NCBI RefSeq assembly: GCF_000722545.1 | Contig: NZ_JNVM01000020.1 | Coordinates: 62,001 to 126,000 of the forward strand | DNA length: 64,000 bases | DNA from: Paenibacillus tyrphae | Lineage (GTDB): Bacteria > Bacillota > Bacilli > Paenibacillales > NBRC-103111 | Direction: 5' to 3' | Shown here: one piece after another, positions 24,673 through 31,551 of the stretch | Layout of the letters: every line of letters begins with the position of its first letter | How positions within the stretch are numbered: position 1 is the first letter of the stretch | Notes under the pieces: generated by a model | Databases searched by the model: none | What the model was told of the DNA's origin: nothing | Seen by the model: the letters and a program-made list of their open reading frames with translations, nothing else | Position numbers and translations under genes: made by a program

Positions 24673-25091
24673 TTTTTTACTTCATCAACCAGCTCGTTCA
24701 TATCCTTGTCGAAGCCGTTGAGCTCCTGCACTTTTTGAAGCAGGTTTGCGTACTCCCCGGGGAGCAGCATTTTGCGCAGCAGCGACTCGGCGCCGAGCAC
24801 GCCGTACGATTGCTGCAATTCCGCATCCTTGAGGTTCGGGAAAACGACGCTGTTCACGGCCAGCTTGGCGATATACTCGTTCTGGTCGACTTCAGTGGTA
24901 TAGCTGCCGCCTTTGCCTTTGACGCGCTTCGTTACGGCTTTACGCACCGCCTCGTTTTCATCCTCCGTCATGCTGCGGAGACGCCAAGGCACCGGAACGC
25001 CCTCCCGGTCCTTAAATCGTTCGGAAATAATGACTTCCTCAATTGTGTTGGCTTCTGCATTTTGGGCAAAAAATACGCTTAAATCGCTCAT
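24669..25091 (-). CDS. xkdN: XkdN-like tail-assembly chaperone
   Basis: 140 residues in the zero frame. The sequence SVFFAQNAEANTIEEVIISER, VPWRLRSMTEDENEAVRKA and ESLLRKMLLPGEYANLLQKV match XkdN-family chaperones that bind the tape measure during tail assembly. The gene stops one codon after an A-AAA-AAC heptamer, so a share of ribosomes should continue in the -1 frame. It follows the tube gene, as in all long-tailed phages. Confidence 0.93.
   Translation of the reverse strand: MSDLSVFFAQNAEANTIEEVIISERFKDREGVPVPWRLRSMTEDENEAVRKAVTKRVKGKGGSYTTEVDQNEYIAKLAVNSVVFPNLKDAELQQSYGVLGAESLLRKMLLPGEYANLLQKVQELNGFDKDMNELVDEVKN
24672..24678 (-). other. Programmed -1 ribosomal frameshift heptamer A-AAA-AAC
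   Basis: On the minus strand the zero frame reads GTA-AAA-AAC-TGA. Slippage on A-AAA-AAC moves to AAA-AAA and continues CTG-ATC-AAC for 57 codons. The heptamer is in the correct phase, directly abuts the stop, and lies in the gene family where this mechanism is well established. Confidence 0.88.
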
Positions 25092-25116
25092 GTATCATGT
25101 CCTCCTGTTAATATGA

Positions 25117-25590
25117 TTAGTTCATGGAAGGGGCTTTGAAACGATCTTTAATTTCAATACCGTCGAAGGTGAAGGAAATTTCCTCCTCCAACGTGTCACT
25201 TCCGGTATCGAGAGACGCCATAATGACACTGTCCAGGTTGACATTTTTAATAATAACGGTTTGCATTCCAACGGAAGAGGAAGGGTCCTCGTTCGTTACC
25301 GTAATATCGAAATAAGTATCCTTGCCGCTGACCATATATTCATTCATCAGGTCGCGGAAAAGCGTCGTGATATAGTAAATCGTCATGCTGCCGGTACCCT
25401 TCCAACCTTTTGCCTTGCTTTGCGTTCCCCGGCGACCGAGCGCCTTGATTTCGGCCTTTTCCTTCTCGACCTTGGCTTCCAGCTTTTTAACGTAGAACAT
25501 TTCTTCCTTGTTTCCGTTGATCGTTGCGTAAGCACGGCCTTCCTGACCGCTAATCGTATCGCGAGCGTGTAACACTTTTTGATCTGCCAT
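25117..25590 (-). CDS. xkdM: XkdM-like tail tube protein
   Basis: 157 residues, the usual size of the inner tube subunit of contractile tails. The segments ARDTISGQEGRAYATINGNKEEMFYVKKLEA and WKGTGSMTIYYITTLFRDLM are hallmark XkdM sequence. It starts two bases after the sheath stop and precedes the chaperone, giving the standard sheath-tube-chaperone-tape order. The tube polymer would be driven through the target envelope on contraction. Confidence 0.94.
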   Translation of the reverse strand: MADQKVLHARDTISGQEGRAYATINGNKEEMFYVKKLEAKVEKEKAEIKALGRRGTQSKAKGWKGTGSMTIYYITTLFRDLMNEYMVSGKDTYFDITVTNEDPSSSVGMQTVIIKNVNLDSVIMASLDTGSDTLEEEISFTFDGIEIKDRFKAPSMN

Positions 25591-25591
25591 G

Positions 25592-26908
25592 TTACTTCAC
25601 CGTCACTTTCATGTAGATTTTTTCGATCGAATCCACCGGCTGGACGTGCAATTCCACATACACGCTGTCCGCGTCCTGGCCTTGAATGACATTCACATCG
25701 GTTTGCGAATTGAAATTTTGGATGGCCGCATTCGCCTGCAGCGATCTCAGGTAAGTGACGACCTCGTTCCACAGCAAATTGCGCCCGTCGTGGTCGTTGC
25801 TCACCTTACCGATATAGAATGTCTCGAAAATCCGCTTAATATCGTTGGCAATGCCGTCGAGCACGCGGATTACGCGGTTTTTGGAGAACGCCTTGCCCTT
25901 GGTCGGCAGGAAGCTTTTGAACGTGTTCAGGTCCTGCTCAATAATGGCACGGCCTTTGTTTTGCACAAACACAACCTCGCCGCCGCGCAGCGCGGATTCG
26001 ATTTGGGAGTTCGTGTAACGGATGTCCACGTCCACCGCATCGTCGTACGCTTGGTACGTCAGCGATTGGTTCACCTGCGCCCCGGCTGTAGCCGCAGCTA
26101 CCCATACCGTCGCTTTCACTGCATCCAGAACGGTGCCGTCCGTCAGCACGACGCCGTTTTTGACGCTGATGATGCCTTCAAAATCGGCTGCCGGATAGTT
26201 TTCCAGCACGGCCTGCACCTTCTTGCCTTCGGTGTCTCGAAGCCGCTTCACGAATGCCGTGTACACGGATTTCAACGTAGCGTCGCCGGATGCGAGCGCC
26301 ATCGTTTGGAAGTCGAACACTTCGATCGCCCCGAGGTAATCGGTATGGTCCTGGTTCGTCACAGTGCCGTCAGCACCGCCGGTGAGCGAAGCGCCCGCCG
26401 TTGCCGTCAAGTCGCCCGTGCCGCTAAATACGACCCAATCGTTCGCCTTCAGCCCGGCGATATTGGCCACCGTCTGGGAATCGACGGCTTGGCCGGCCAG
26501 CAGCGTCTTCACGTCGAATTTCGTATTGTCGTCGATATTCGCTTGAACGACGACCGACAAATCGTTGCCGCGCACGCCACCGTGCTTGGCCGTTACCTTC
26601 AGCGCGCCGACCGTTGCGGCCGCCTTCGTCCCTGCATTCAAACGGTACAGCAGCACCATTTTCGCGCGCTTCAAAGCCTCCCGAACCAGCAGCAGCTGAG
26701 GCGCTGCGATATCGTAGCCGAGCAGCGTCTTCACATCGTCTCCTGCGCTGATGGTCAGCACCTTTTTCGCTTCGCCCCAGCCGAGCGGCAGCGCCATCGT
26801 CATAATCCCGCGATCGCCGGCTGCACCGGCCGGTTTTCCTTCACCTACGAAATTGATGTACACCCCTGGGCGTACTTTGTTTTGAGTTGTCCATGTTCCG
26901 CCTGCCAT
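25592..26908 (-). CDS. xkdK: XkdK-like contractile tail sheath protein
   Basis: 438 residues. The N terminus WTTQNKVRPGVYINFVGEGK, TMALPLGWGEAKKVLTI and the C-terminal VDIRYTNSQIESALRGGEVVF and KGRAIIEQDLNTF are characteristic of the PBSX/Mu-type sheath family. Its presence shows the tail is contractile. It is followed after one base by the tube gene. Confidence 0.95.
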   Translation of the reverse strand: MAGGTWTTQNKVRPGVYINFVGEGKPAGAAGDRGIMTMALPLGWGEAKKVLTISAGDDVKTLLGYDIAAPQLLLVREALKRAKMVLLYRLNAGTKAAATVGALKVTAKHGGVRGNDLSVVVQANIDDNTKFDVKTLLAGQAVDSQTVANIAGLKANDWVVFSGTGDLTATAGASLTGGADGTVTNQDHTDYLGAIEVFDFQTMALASGDATLKSVYTAFVKRLRDTEGKKVQAVLENYPAADFEGIISVKNGVVLTDGTVLDAVKATVWVAAATAGAQVNQSLTYQAYDDAVDVDIRYTNSQIESALRGGEVVFVQNKGRAIIEQDLNTFKSFLPTKGKAFSKNRVIRVLDGIANDIKRIFETFYIGKVSNDHDGRNLLWNEVVTYLRSLQANAAIQNFNSQTDVNVIQGQDADSVYVELHVQPVDSIEKIYMKVTVK

Positions 26909-27130
26909 CTACTCCACCGCCTTTTTCAAATATTGTTCGATTTGTTGTTTGACCTGATCGGTCGTATACGTTTCCTCGTCTTGCAGCAGAGCGTTCAGCA
27001 AATCTTTTTGCTGCCCCGTAAACAGCTGCGATTCCAAAAACTGCTGCTTCGTAAAAGCCGGCAAGCTCTCCTGCGCCACAGTCGTTTCTTCCTTCATGGC
27101 TGCCGCTTTCGACGTCCCTTTTTTAATCAT
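26909..27130 (-). CDS. Small conserved phage tail-cluster protein
   Basis: 73 residues, acidic, helical. The C-terminal two thirds (PAFTKQQFLESQLFTGQQKD, LLNALLQDEETYTTDQV) match a short conserved protein found just upstream of the sheath gene in many Gram-positive myo-like clusters. Function is unknown; position suggests an assembly factor. The start overlaps the previous gene's stop by eight bases and it ends directly at the sheath start. Confidence 0.75.
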   Translation of the reverse strand: MIKKGTSKAAAMKEETTVAQESLPAFTKQQFLESQLFTGQQKDLLNALLQDEETYTTDQVKQQIEQYLKKAVE

Positions 27131-27560
27131 GTCGGATATGTTCCTCCTGTACTAAATTTCGCATCGTTGGCACGGCCTCTTTGGGCCGCATTACATGAAC
27201 CTCGAAGCTCACGTAAAAATGAAGCACGTTGTCTGCCAAAGTGTAACGCATGCCTGAGCTGCGATACGTATGACCTTCCCACGGGATCAGCTCAAGCCGC
27301 TCGTACAACGTATCCCGGACCGTCTCGCAATCTCGGATCAACTGCGGACTGCCCGGAACCGGAAAGTAGGCGATGTCGAACGTCCCCGTCCGGATATACC
27401 GGCGGTTCATTACGTGCTTCTGCGCACCTTCCGTTTGCCGAACAAAAAAAGCAGGCTTCGTAAAGTCCTGCTCGACTTGTTCCGTATAGACGCTCGCGGC
27501 CGGAAACAATTCCTTGAGCCGTTTCGCGATCCCCTGCTTAATTTCTTCCACGTTCACCAC
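27123..27560 (-). CDS. Tail terminator/completion-type protein
   Basis: 145 residues. The pattern KRLKELFPAASVYTEQVEQD, FFVRQTEGAQKHVMNRRYIR and FDIAYFPVPG matches the phage tail-terminator family (DUF6838-like) encoded upstream of the sheath. Such proteins cap the tube and set the end of tail polymerisation, in whole phages also joining to heads. It is the first structural gene of the cluster; upstream head-tail joining genes normally present in prophages are missing. Two GTG codons in tandem begin the frame with only a modest GGGG site, so the start may be one to three codons later. Confidence 0.82.
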   Translation of the reverse strand: MVNVEEIKQGIAKRLKELFPAASVYTEQVEQDFTKPAFFVRQTEGAQKHVMNRRYIRTGTFDIAYFPVPGSPQLIRDCETVRDTLYERLELIPWEGHTYRSSGMRYTLADNVLHFYVSFEVHVMRPKEAVPTMRNLVQEEHIRHD

Positions 27561-27631
27561 CCCGATAGAAGCCGGATAAAAGCTTCATGAATTGCCGCAG
27601 CTTGCGTTTCCGCCTGGCAGCGGCTTACACC

Positions 27632-27694
27632 TCAAAGGGTGCTCCGGAAATCGCCTGCTCGAACTGTACCATCCAGTTTGCGCAACCGCTCCAT
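27632..27694 (-). CDS. 20-codon ORF with a strong ribosome-binding site
   Basis: GGGAGGGAGGAT directly precedes ATG of a 20-residue basic peptide (M-E-R-L-R-K-L-D-G-T...). It lies in the leader between a terminator and the first tail gene. It may be a regulatory leader peptide, the stump of a deleted upstream structural gene's partner, or spurious. Support is the site alone. Confidence 0.35.
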   Translation of the reverse strand: MERLRKLDGTVRAGDFRSTL

Positions 27695-27740
27695 ATCCTC
27701 CCTCCCCCTGAAGCCTAATCTTGTGCGGCGGAGCGAATGC

Positions 27741-27768
27741 AAAAAGAGCCGCATCGCTGCGACTCTTT
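27741..27768 (-). terminator. Terminator upstream of the tail genes
   Basis: Minus-strand hairpin AAAGAGTCGCA-GCGA-TGCGGCTCTTT followed by Ts. It is about 150 bases after the 211-residue gene, downstream of a possible late promoter, and nearly identical to the hairpin at 28640-28668. Confidence 0.85.
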
Positions 27769-27806
27769 CGTTCGTGTTCCCCTTAGCACAATTATCTTAC
27801 ATTAAC

Positions 27807-27883
27807 ATCATAGCACGGGAAAACCTCACTTCGTTACAAAGGTTGTCCATAGTTATTCCAATGCTTTTGCAGACGAATTCCAA
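27807..27883 (-). promoter_or_regulatory. Candidate activator-dependent late promoter of the tail operon
   Basis: The minus strand has an extended -10, GTGCTATGAT (TATGAT at 27812-27807), with no good -35. Upstream are two direct TTGGAAT repeats (27883-27877 and 27861-27855) exactly 22 bases apart, two helical turns, as expected for an activator site. Candidate binder: the regulator encoded at 28667-29179. Confidence 0.4.
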
Positions 27884-27913
27884 CGTTTTTCCACCAAGCC
27901 TATCTTTCTCAAC

Positions 27914-28549
27914 TCAGCCCACAGCCTCGATACTTTCTACCTCCGCATACAGCTCCTCCGCGGCATTCCGCACTTCCTCACGCACCGAATCGCAAAGCCG
28001 GCGAATCTCTTCCTTATATAGAAGCAAAATTTGTGCCGTATAGTAAACGAAGCTGTAAAATGCCTGATCGGAGACGGGATCGTCCTCCCAACGTTCCTCG
28101 TCCTCTTCTTCGTCTTCCGGCCAAAGCTCATTTTCATGAAGCAGATCGGTGATGGACGAGAACGGTTCCATGTCCACAACATGGCCTAGCGTATCTGCGC
28201 ACGCAACCGCAATGGGCTGGCACATGTTCAGAATCGCGACGATAAGCACAATCAAACGCTCGCGCTCCTGCTCGCTTAATTCCTGCTTCGCGGAGTCGTT
28301 CGCAGCTTCGCCAAGCATCCTCATCGCAAAAATGACGCCGAACGGCGTAGCGTGCCACAGCGTGCTTTGATGCTCAAGCTCCTCAGCCAATCGCCCGGCG
28401 GCATTGTCCATTGCCTCCATATCTCCGTAAGCCATCGCATGAAACCATTGCGGGACCGCCGCTGCCCGTCCGTAGGAGGAGATCAGGCGCTGCCACGGAA
28501 TCTCTTCCATTTTTACGTTTTTGATAAATGCCAAATCCTGCTGAAGCAT
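27914..28549 (-). CDS. Unknown 211-residue protein, possible phage moron
   Basis: I do not recognise a family. The protein is acidic and mostly helical, with no signal peptide or clear membrane span. Features are IPWQRLISSYGRAAAVPQW near residue 20, a hydrophobic helix at about 97-113 (ERLIVLIVAILNMCQPI), an acidic cluster at 140-158 (PEDEEEDEERWEDD) and an amphipathic C-terminal helix. It has its own extended -10 promoter and lies between two near-identical terminators, inside the tail cluster but apart from the structural genes. That layout is typical of morons (accessory cargo). It could be an immunity, exclusion or host-fitness protein; none of this is shown by sequence. Confidence 0.7.
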   Translation of the reverse strand: MLQQDLAFIKNVKMEEIPWQRLISSYGRAAAVPQWFHAMAYGDMEAMDNAAGRLAEELEHQSTLWHATPFGVIFAMRMLGEAANDSAKQELSEQERERLIVLIVAILNMCQPIAVACADTLGHVVDMEPFSSITDLLHENELWPEDEEEDEERWEDDPVSDQAFYSFVYYTAQILLLYKEEIRRLCDSVREEVRNAAEELYAEVESIEAVG

Positions 28550-28588
28550 CGGTTTCTCCCCATTTCCTCTTTATTGAAAATTAGCTTC

Positions 28589-28596
28589 ATTATAGC
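28589..28596 (-). promoter_or_regulatory. Extended -10 promoter of the 211-residue gene
   Basis: GTGCTATAAT on the minus strand (TATAAT at 28594-28589) gives a TGN-extended -10 about 40 bases upstream of the start; TTGACC further upstream is 23 bases away, too far to be a normal -35. Confidence 0.55.
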
Positions 28597-28639
28597 ACAA
28601 GCGAAGCCTGCCGAACTGGTCAAGCAGACCCATAAACGC

Positions 28640-28668
28640 AAAAAAGAGCCGCAGACCGCTGCGACTCT
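28640..28668 (-). terminator. Terminator overlapping the end of the late-regulator gene
   Basis: AGAGTCGCAG-CGGT-CTGCGGCTCT followed by six Ts on the minus strand; the stem begins within the stop codon of the regulator gene, so the early leftward transcript should end here. Confidence 0.87.
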
Positions 28669-29179
28669 AGCTAATCAATATTCCGTATTCCTTTAATGCT
28701 TTGCGTCTCCATCCATAGAAGGTGGATAAGGAGATGCCCAGATCGCAAGCGATGTCATGCGGCTCGTTTCCATCCACATACAGCAATTTGAGCACTTGCG
28801 CGTATTCGTGTTTAAAATCGTCCAGAGCATCCATGGCTTGCTCCATCTGCTCTTTTTGCCGTCCCAGCTCCTCCAACTCGCTTACCCGCGCCAATATCCC
28901 CTGATAACCGTCCGACGTACCCAGTTGCCCTTCCAATAGCGCTTTGATTTTCGCCTCCGTGCTTCGAAGCGCTTCTTGGTCTGCCCCGGATGTCGCCAGC
29001 TTCCGCCATTGCCGGTGCAGGTCTTGCAGCTGACCGTCCTGAACAATCGTGCCGAGCCGCATCCCGCCGCTGACAGGGTATTTCTCAAGCATCTTGATTC
29101 GTCCGACAAGCCGTTTATATCCGCGAAGCTGATCTATAGCCATTTTTTCGTAGTTTTGTTCGAGATTAAGCATCATCAT
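28667..29179 (-). CDS. Phage late-gene regulator with sigma-70 region 4-like HTH (ArpU/sigma-like)
   Basis: About 170 residues from the first of three ATGs at 29179. The N-terminal 100 residues are helical; the C-terminal 55 form a sigma region 4/ArpU-like helix-turn-helix: DDFKHEYAQVLKLLYVDG, EPHDIACDLGISLSTFYGWR. Such proteins activate late transcription in Gram-positive prophages. It is transcribed leftward behind a candidate promoter that carries the repressor operator, placing it as the relay from repressor release to tail expression. Start uncertainty: GAGAGGGG is 11 bases upstream; an ATG eight codons earlier is possible. Confidence 0.78.
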   Translation of the reverse strand: MMMLNLEQNYEKMAIDQLRGYKRLVGRIKMLEKYPVSGGMRLGTIVQDGQLQDLHRQWRKLATSGADQEALRSTEAKIKALLEGQLGTSDGYQGILARVSELEELGRQKEQMEQAMDALDDFKHEYAQVLKLLYVDGNEPHDIACDLGISLSTFYGWRRKALKEYGILIS

Positions 29180-29253
29180 TCCGGTTTGTTCCCCTCTCGT
29201 CATTCTCTGGAAGCATGTCCGATCGAACTTACAGCTTAAACTTGCAGCACCGT

Positions 29254-29571
29254 TCACCCGAGCTTTTCCGCCGCGTGGAGCAGCTCGTCAAAATATTTCG
29301 TCGGAACGTCCGGCAGCCGTTCGGCGCCGTAATGCCGGAGGAGCGCCCGAATTTCACATTGACGTCCGGCTTGAACGAGCCCGGCAAACTTCGTCCGGAT
29401 CATCTCCAAAGTTACCGGTTGACGCGGTTCCCAAGGCTCTGCTTGCCCACTGTAAACCTGCTCCGCCTTGTTGCTCTTTGCCGTTTTTGCGGCAATCTGC
29501 CGCCGCTCCTTTACAAGGTTAGCCGGTTGAGCCGCGTTTGCAGATTCGAGGTTTTGGACGTAATTCGTCAT
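29254..29571 (-). CDS. Small early phage protein of unknown function
   Basis: 105 residues. The C-terminal half (PVTLEMIRTKFAGLVQAGRQ, IRALLRHYGAERLPDVP) resembles the conserved end of a small protein found in the replication/early region of many Gram-positive phages. The N-terminal half is low-complexity and basic. Its start has GGAGGCGC about 7 bases upstream. As first gene of the leftward early transcript it is co-transcribed with the late regulator and may be a remnant of a replication module. Confidence 0.68.
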   Translation of the reverse strand: MTNYVQNLESANAAQPANLVKERRQIAAKTAKSNKAEQVYSGQAEPWEPRQPVTLEMIRTKFAGLVQAGRQCEIRALLRHYGAERLPDVPTKYFDELLHAAEKLG

Positions 29572-29618
29572 ATTCGAGCGCCTCCATTCGTTAGCATATC
29601 GTTCGTTTTACAAAACTA

Positions 29619-29647
29619 AGAATAAGCTATTAGCTTCAAAATGACAA
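29619..29647 (-). promoter_or_regulatory. Leftward early promoter with operator in its spacer
   Basis: On the minus strand TTGTCA (29647-29642), a 17-base spacer and TATTCT (29624-29619) form a good vegetative promoter. The spacer contains the dyad AAGCT-AAT-AGCTT (29636-29624). The same dyad type occurs in the opposite promoter. Confidence 0.72.
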
Positions 29648-29752
29648 CCAGTTAATTTAATCATATAGATTAATTATCGCATAAAAACATCCAAAAAACA
29701 AACCATTTGCTTAATTTTTCTCCCAATTTCTTCATTTTCTGTTTTTCCAAGC

Positions 29753-29781
29753 TTGATTATTAAGCTAAAAGCTGATATAAT
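29753..29781 (+). promoter_or_regulatory. Rightward repressor promoter with operator in its spacer
   Basis: TTGATT (29753-29758), exactly 17 bases, TATAAT (29776-29781). The spacer holds AAGCT-AAA-AGCTG (29762-29774), the near-copy of the leftward operator, and another AAGCT half-site overlaps the -35. It would drive the repressor and ImmA-type genes. Confidence 0.78.
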
Positions 29782-29834
29782 GGAAACAAATGTTCTTCTA
29801 TTAAAAAGCCAGTTCAGAAAAGGTGAAATGTCTT

Positions 29835-30281
29835 ATGGGGAATCGGGTGCGGGACATTCGAAAAGCACGGAATATGGCGGGGACCGTTGTCGCCGAGCTG
29901 TTGAACATTACGCCTCAATATTATTACGAGATCGAAAGGGGAAAAAAACGGCTGAGCGCCGATATGGCCGGCAAGCTCGCCGCCTATTTTCAAGTAACGA
30001 CGGACTATCTTCTCGGCTTGTCCGACGAGCCTTCACCGAACGTATCGGCCATGGAGGAGAAGCGGGACGCGTCTTCCTTGACACCCAAAGAAGAGAAGGA
30101 CATCGCCCGGGATCTCGAACGAATGCTCAGCGATCTCGAGTCCGACGAAGCACTTGCCTTTCATGGCGAAACCTTGGATGAGGAGAGTAAAGAATTGCTG
30201 CGAATATCGCTAGAGAATTCCATGCGGCTTGCCAAGCAGTTAGCGAAACAGAAGTTTACCCCGAACAAATATCGAAAATAA
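29835..30281 (+). CDS. XRE/Cro-C1-family repressor (ImmR-like)
   Basis: 148 residues from ATG 29835 (AGGTG 9 bases upstream). An HTH_XRE domain occupies about 1-60 (VRDIRKARNMAGTVVAELLN, ITPQYYYEIERGKKRLSADM, QVTTDYLLGL). The acidic helical C-terminal half may oligomerise or be the peptidase target. It lies directly ahead of an ImmA/IrrE-type metallopeptidase. In ICEBs1 and related phages the ImmA partner cleaves ImmR-like repressors on induction. The divergent early promoter with a matched operator is the expected target. Confidence 0.88.
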   Translation: MGNRVRDIRKARNMAGTVVAELLNITPQYYYEIERGKKRLSADMAGKLAAYFQVTTDYLLGLSDEPSPNVSAMEEKRDASSLTPKEEKDIARDLERMLSDLESDEALAFHGETLDEESKELLRISLENSMRLAKQLAKQKFTPNKYRK

Positions 30282-30306
30282 AATCGGTACGGGGGTAGAT
30301 AAGCAG

Positions 30307-30777
30307 ATGCGAAATTCGAAACAAGCAGCCTTGCGACTGATTAAAAAGTACGGAACGAACAACCCTTTCAAAATCGCATCTCAGAAAAACATCCATGTTC
30401 TCTTTGAGCCACTCGGCAACATTCTCGGCTACTTCAGCACGTACAAACGAATCCGCTGCATCCATATCAACCAAGGCTTGGATAAATCCGGCCAGCACTT
30501 TACGTGCGCGCATGAGCTCGGGCACGTGATCCTTCACCCCAAAGTGAATACGCCCTTCCTTCGCAGGAACACGCTCGTTTCGATCGACCGGATCGAGAGC
30601 GAAGCCAATCAGTTCGCCGTCGAGCTGCTGATGCCCGACGAGCTCATCCTGGGCGGCATGACGATCTACGAGGCGGCGGCAGCAAGCGGCGTGCCGCAGG
30701 AAGTAGCGCATTTAAAGAGTCTCCCGAAGCGGCAGCGCAGTATCTGGAAAAGCGAAGATACGTATTTTACTATCTAA
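30307..30777 (+). CDS. ImmA/IrrE-family metallopeptidase (anti-repressor protease)
   Basis: 156 residues. HELGH (about residue 68-72) is the zinc-binding HExxH motif, and the downstream ESEANQFAVELLMP provides the third ligand and conserved glutamate typical of ImmA/IrrE (DUF955). It begins 25 bases after the repressor stop in the same operon. Family knowledge: these proteases cleave the cognate XRE repressor when the host signals damage or crowding. That would couple tail production to stress here, as inference. Confidence 0.9.
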   Translation: MRNSKQAALRLIKKYGTNNPFKIASQKNIHVLFEPLGNILGYFSTYKRIRCIHINQGLDKSGQHFTCAHELGHVILHPKVNTPFLRRNTLVSIDRIESEANQFAVELLMPDELILGGMTIYEAAAASGVPQEVAHLKSLPKRQRSIWKSEDTYFTI

Positions 30778-30797
30778 TTAGCGTAAGTAAAACACAG

Positions 30798-30836
30798 AGC
30801 CGGTGGTCCTTAGCGTAGGAAACACCGGCTTTTTTT
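30798..30836 (+). terminator. Terminator of the repressor-protease operon
   Basis: AGCCGGTG...CACCGGCT stem followed by seven Ts, 20 bases after the peptidase stop. Confidence 0.9.
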
Positions 30837-30866
30837 CGGTATATTTCCCCATGAGAGCCGCATATA

Positions 30867-30906
30867 GAAAAATAGACCGCCTCCCACGAGAGAGAACGGC
30901 CTATTT
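30867..30906 (-). terminator. Terminator of the ArpU-like gene
   Basis: On the minus strand AAATAGGCCG and CGGTCTATTT arms are followed by a T run; it lies just past the stop of the leftward gene. Confidence 0.75.
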
Positions 30907-30923
30907 GCTGCCTGCTTATTCTG

Positions 30924-31358
30924 CTATGTCAGCTCGAACCCGCAATCCACTTCCAAAAATAAAGCCATTTCGTACATCGCCGCAAGCCGGTTTCGGTCGT
31001 ACGTATCTTTGGACATGCTCAGCCTGCCGCATACCTGCGTATCCGTCGGCGTATTTTGCCGCATATACCGCGTTTCGATGATCGACCGCTGCTTCTCCGG
31101 CAGCAGGCTCAGCGCGATTTCCACGGTATCGCACACGTAACTGCGGTGCATTTGCTCGTTTACGTTGTACACGGCGATCTGCGCAGTAGGATCGCTTACC
31201 GCATTCGTCGCCCCATGGTATCGCGGGTCGTAGCTGGCGGTAACCCGGGCTTCGCGGCGTTCGAAGCTGCTGTATTTGTAGCTTCGGTACAGAGCCAGCC
31301 GTTCTTCCATAGCTGCGCGGACGGCTTTTTTTTGCATAAGCGTGAGCGTATCGTTCAT
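30924..31358 (-). CDS. ArpU-family phage transcriptional regulator
   Basis: 144 residues from ATG 31358, with AAAGGTGG 7 bases upstream. The C-terminal 65 residues (VEIALSLLPEKQRSIIETRY, TDTQVCGRLSMSKDTYDR) form a sigma-70 region 4-like HTH typical of ArpU regulators, which activate late or autolysin genes in Gram-positive phages. It is a second such regulator within 2 kb, transcribed leftward and divergent from an XRE gene. Promoter for this gene overlaps an inverted repeat. Confidence 0.78.
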   Translation of the reverse strand: MNDTLTLMQKKAVRAAMEERLALYRSYKYSSFERREARVTASYDPRYHGATNAVSDPTAQIAVYNVNEQMHRSYVCDTVEIALSLLPEKQRSIIETRYMRQNTPTDTQVCGRLSMSKDTYDRNRLAAMYEMALFLEVDCGFELT

Positions 31359-31465
31359 AGCGACCACCTTTCGATTCACCCGAATGGTTATTCTTGCAGC
31401 GGGCAAGCAACTGCGGGCTGCTGTTCATCTTTTCTTGTTTGGTGTTAGTAACATTATCACACATT

Positions 31466-31525
31466 CTTGCTATTAACAACAATATTACAAACAATATTTA
31501 CTAATAGCAAGTAAAAGTGTATAAT
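31466..31525. promoter_or_regulatory. Divergent control region with 10-bp inverted repeats
   Basis: CTTGCTATTA (31466-31475) and TAATAGCAAG (31502-31511) form a perfect 10-bp inverted repeat with a 26-base AT-rich centre. The rightward promoter TTTACT-17-TATAAT (31497-31525) overlaps the right arm, and a leftward GATAAT -10 lies just beyond the left arm. Likely operator for the adjacent XRE protein. Confidence 0.65.
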
Positions 31526-31551
31526 AGAAGAACAAGAAAGGATGTGCGCGG

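Noticed and set aside
25589..27463. 624-residue plus-strand ORF opposite the tail sheath gene
   Set aside because: Antisense of xkdK and its upstream genes; composition is arginine/histidine-rich as expected from the shadow of a GC-rich gene, with no family features.
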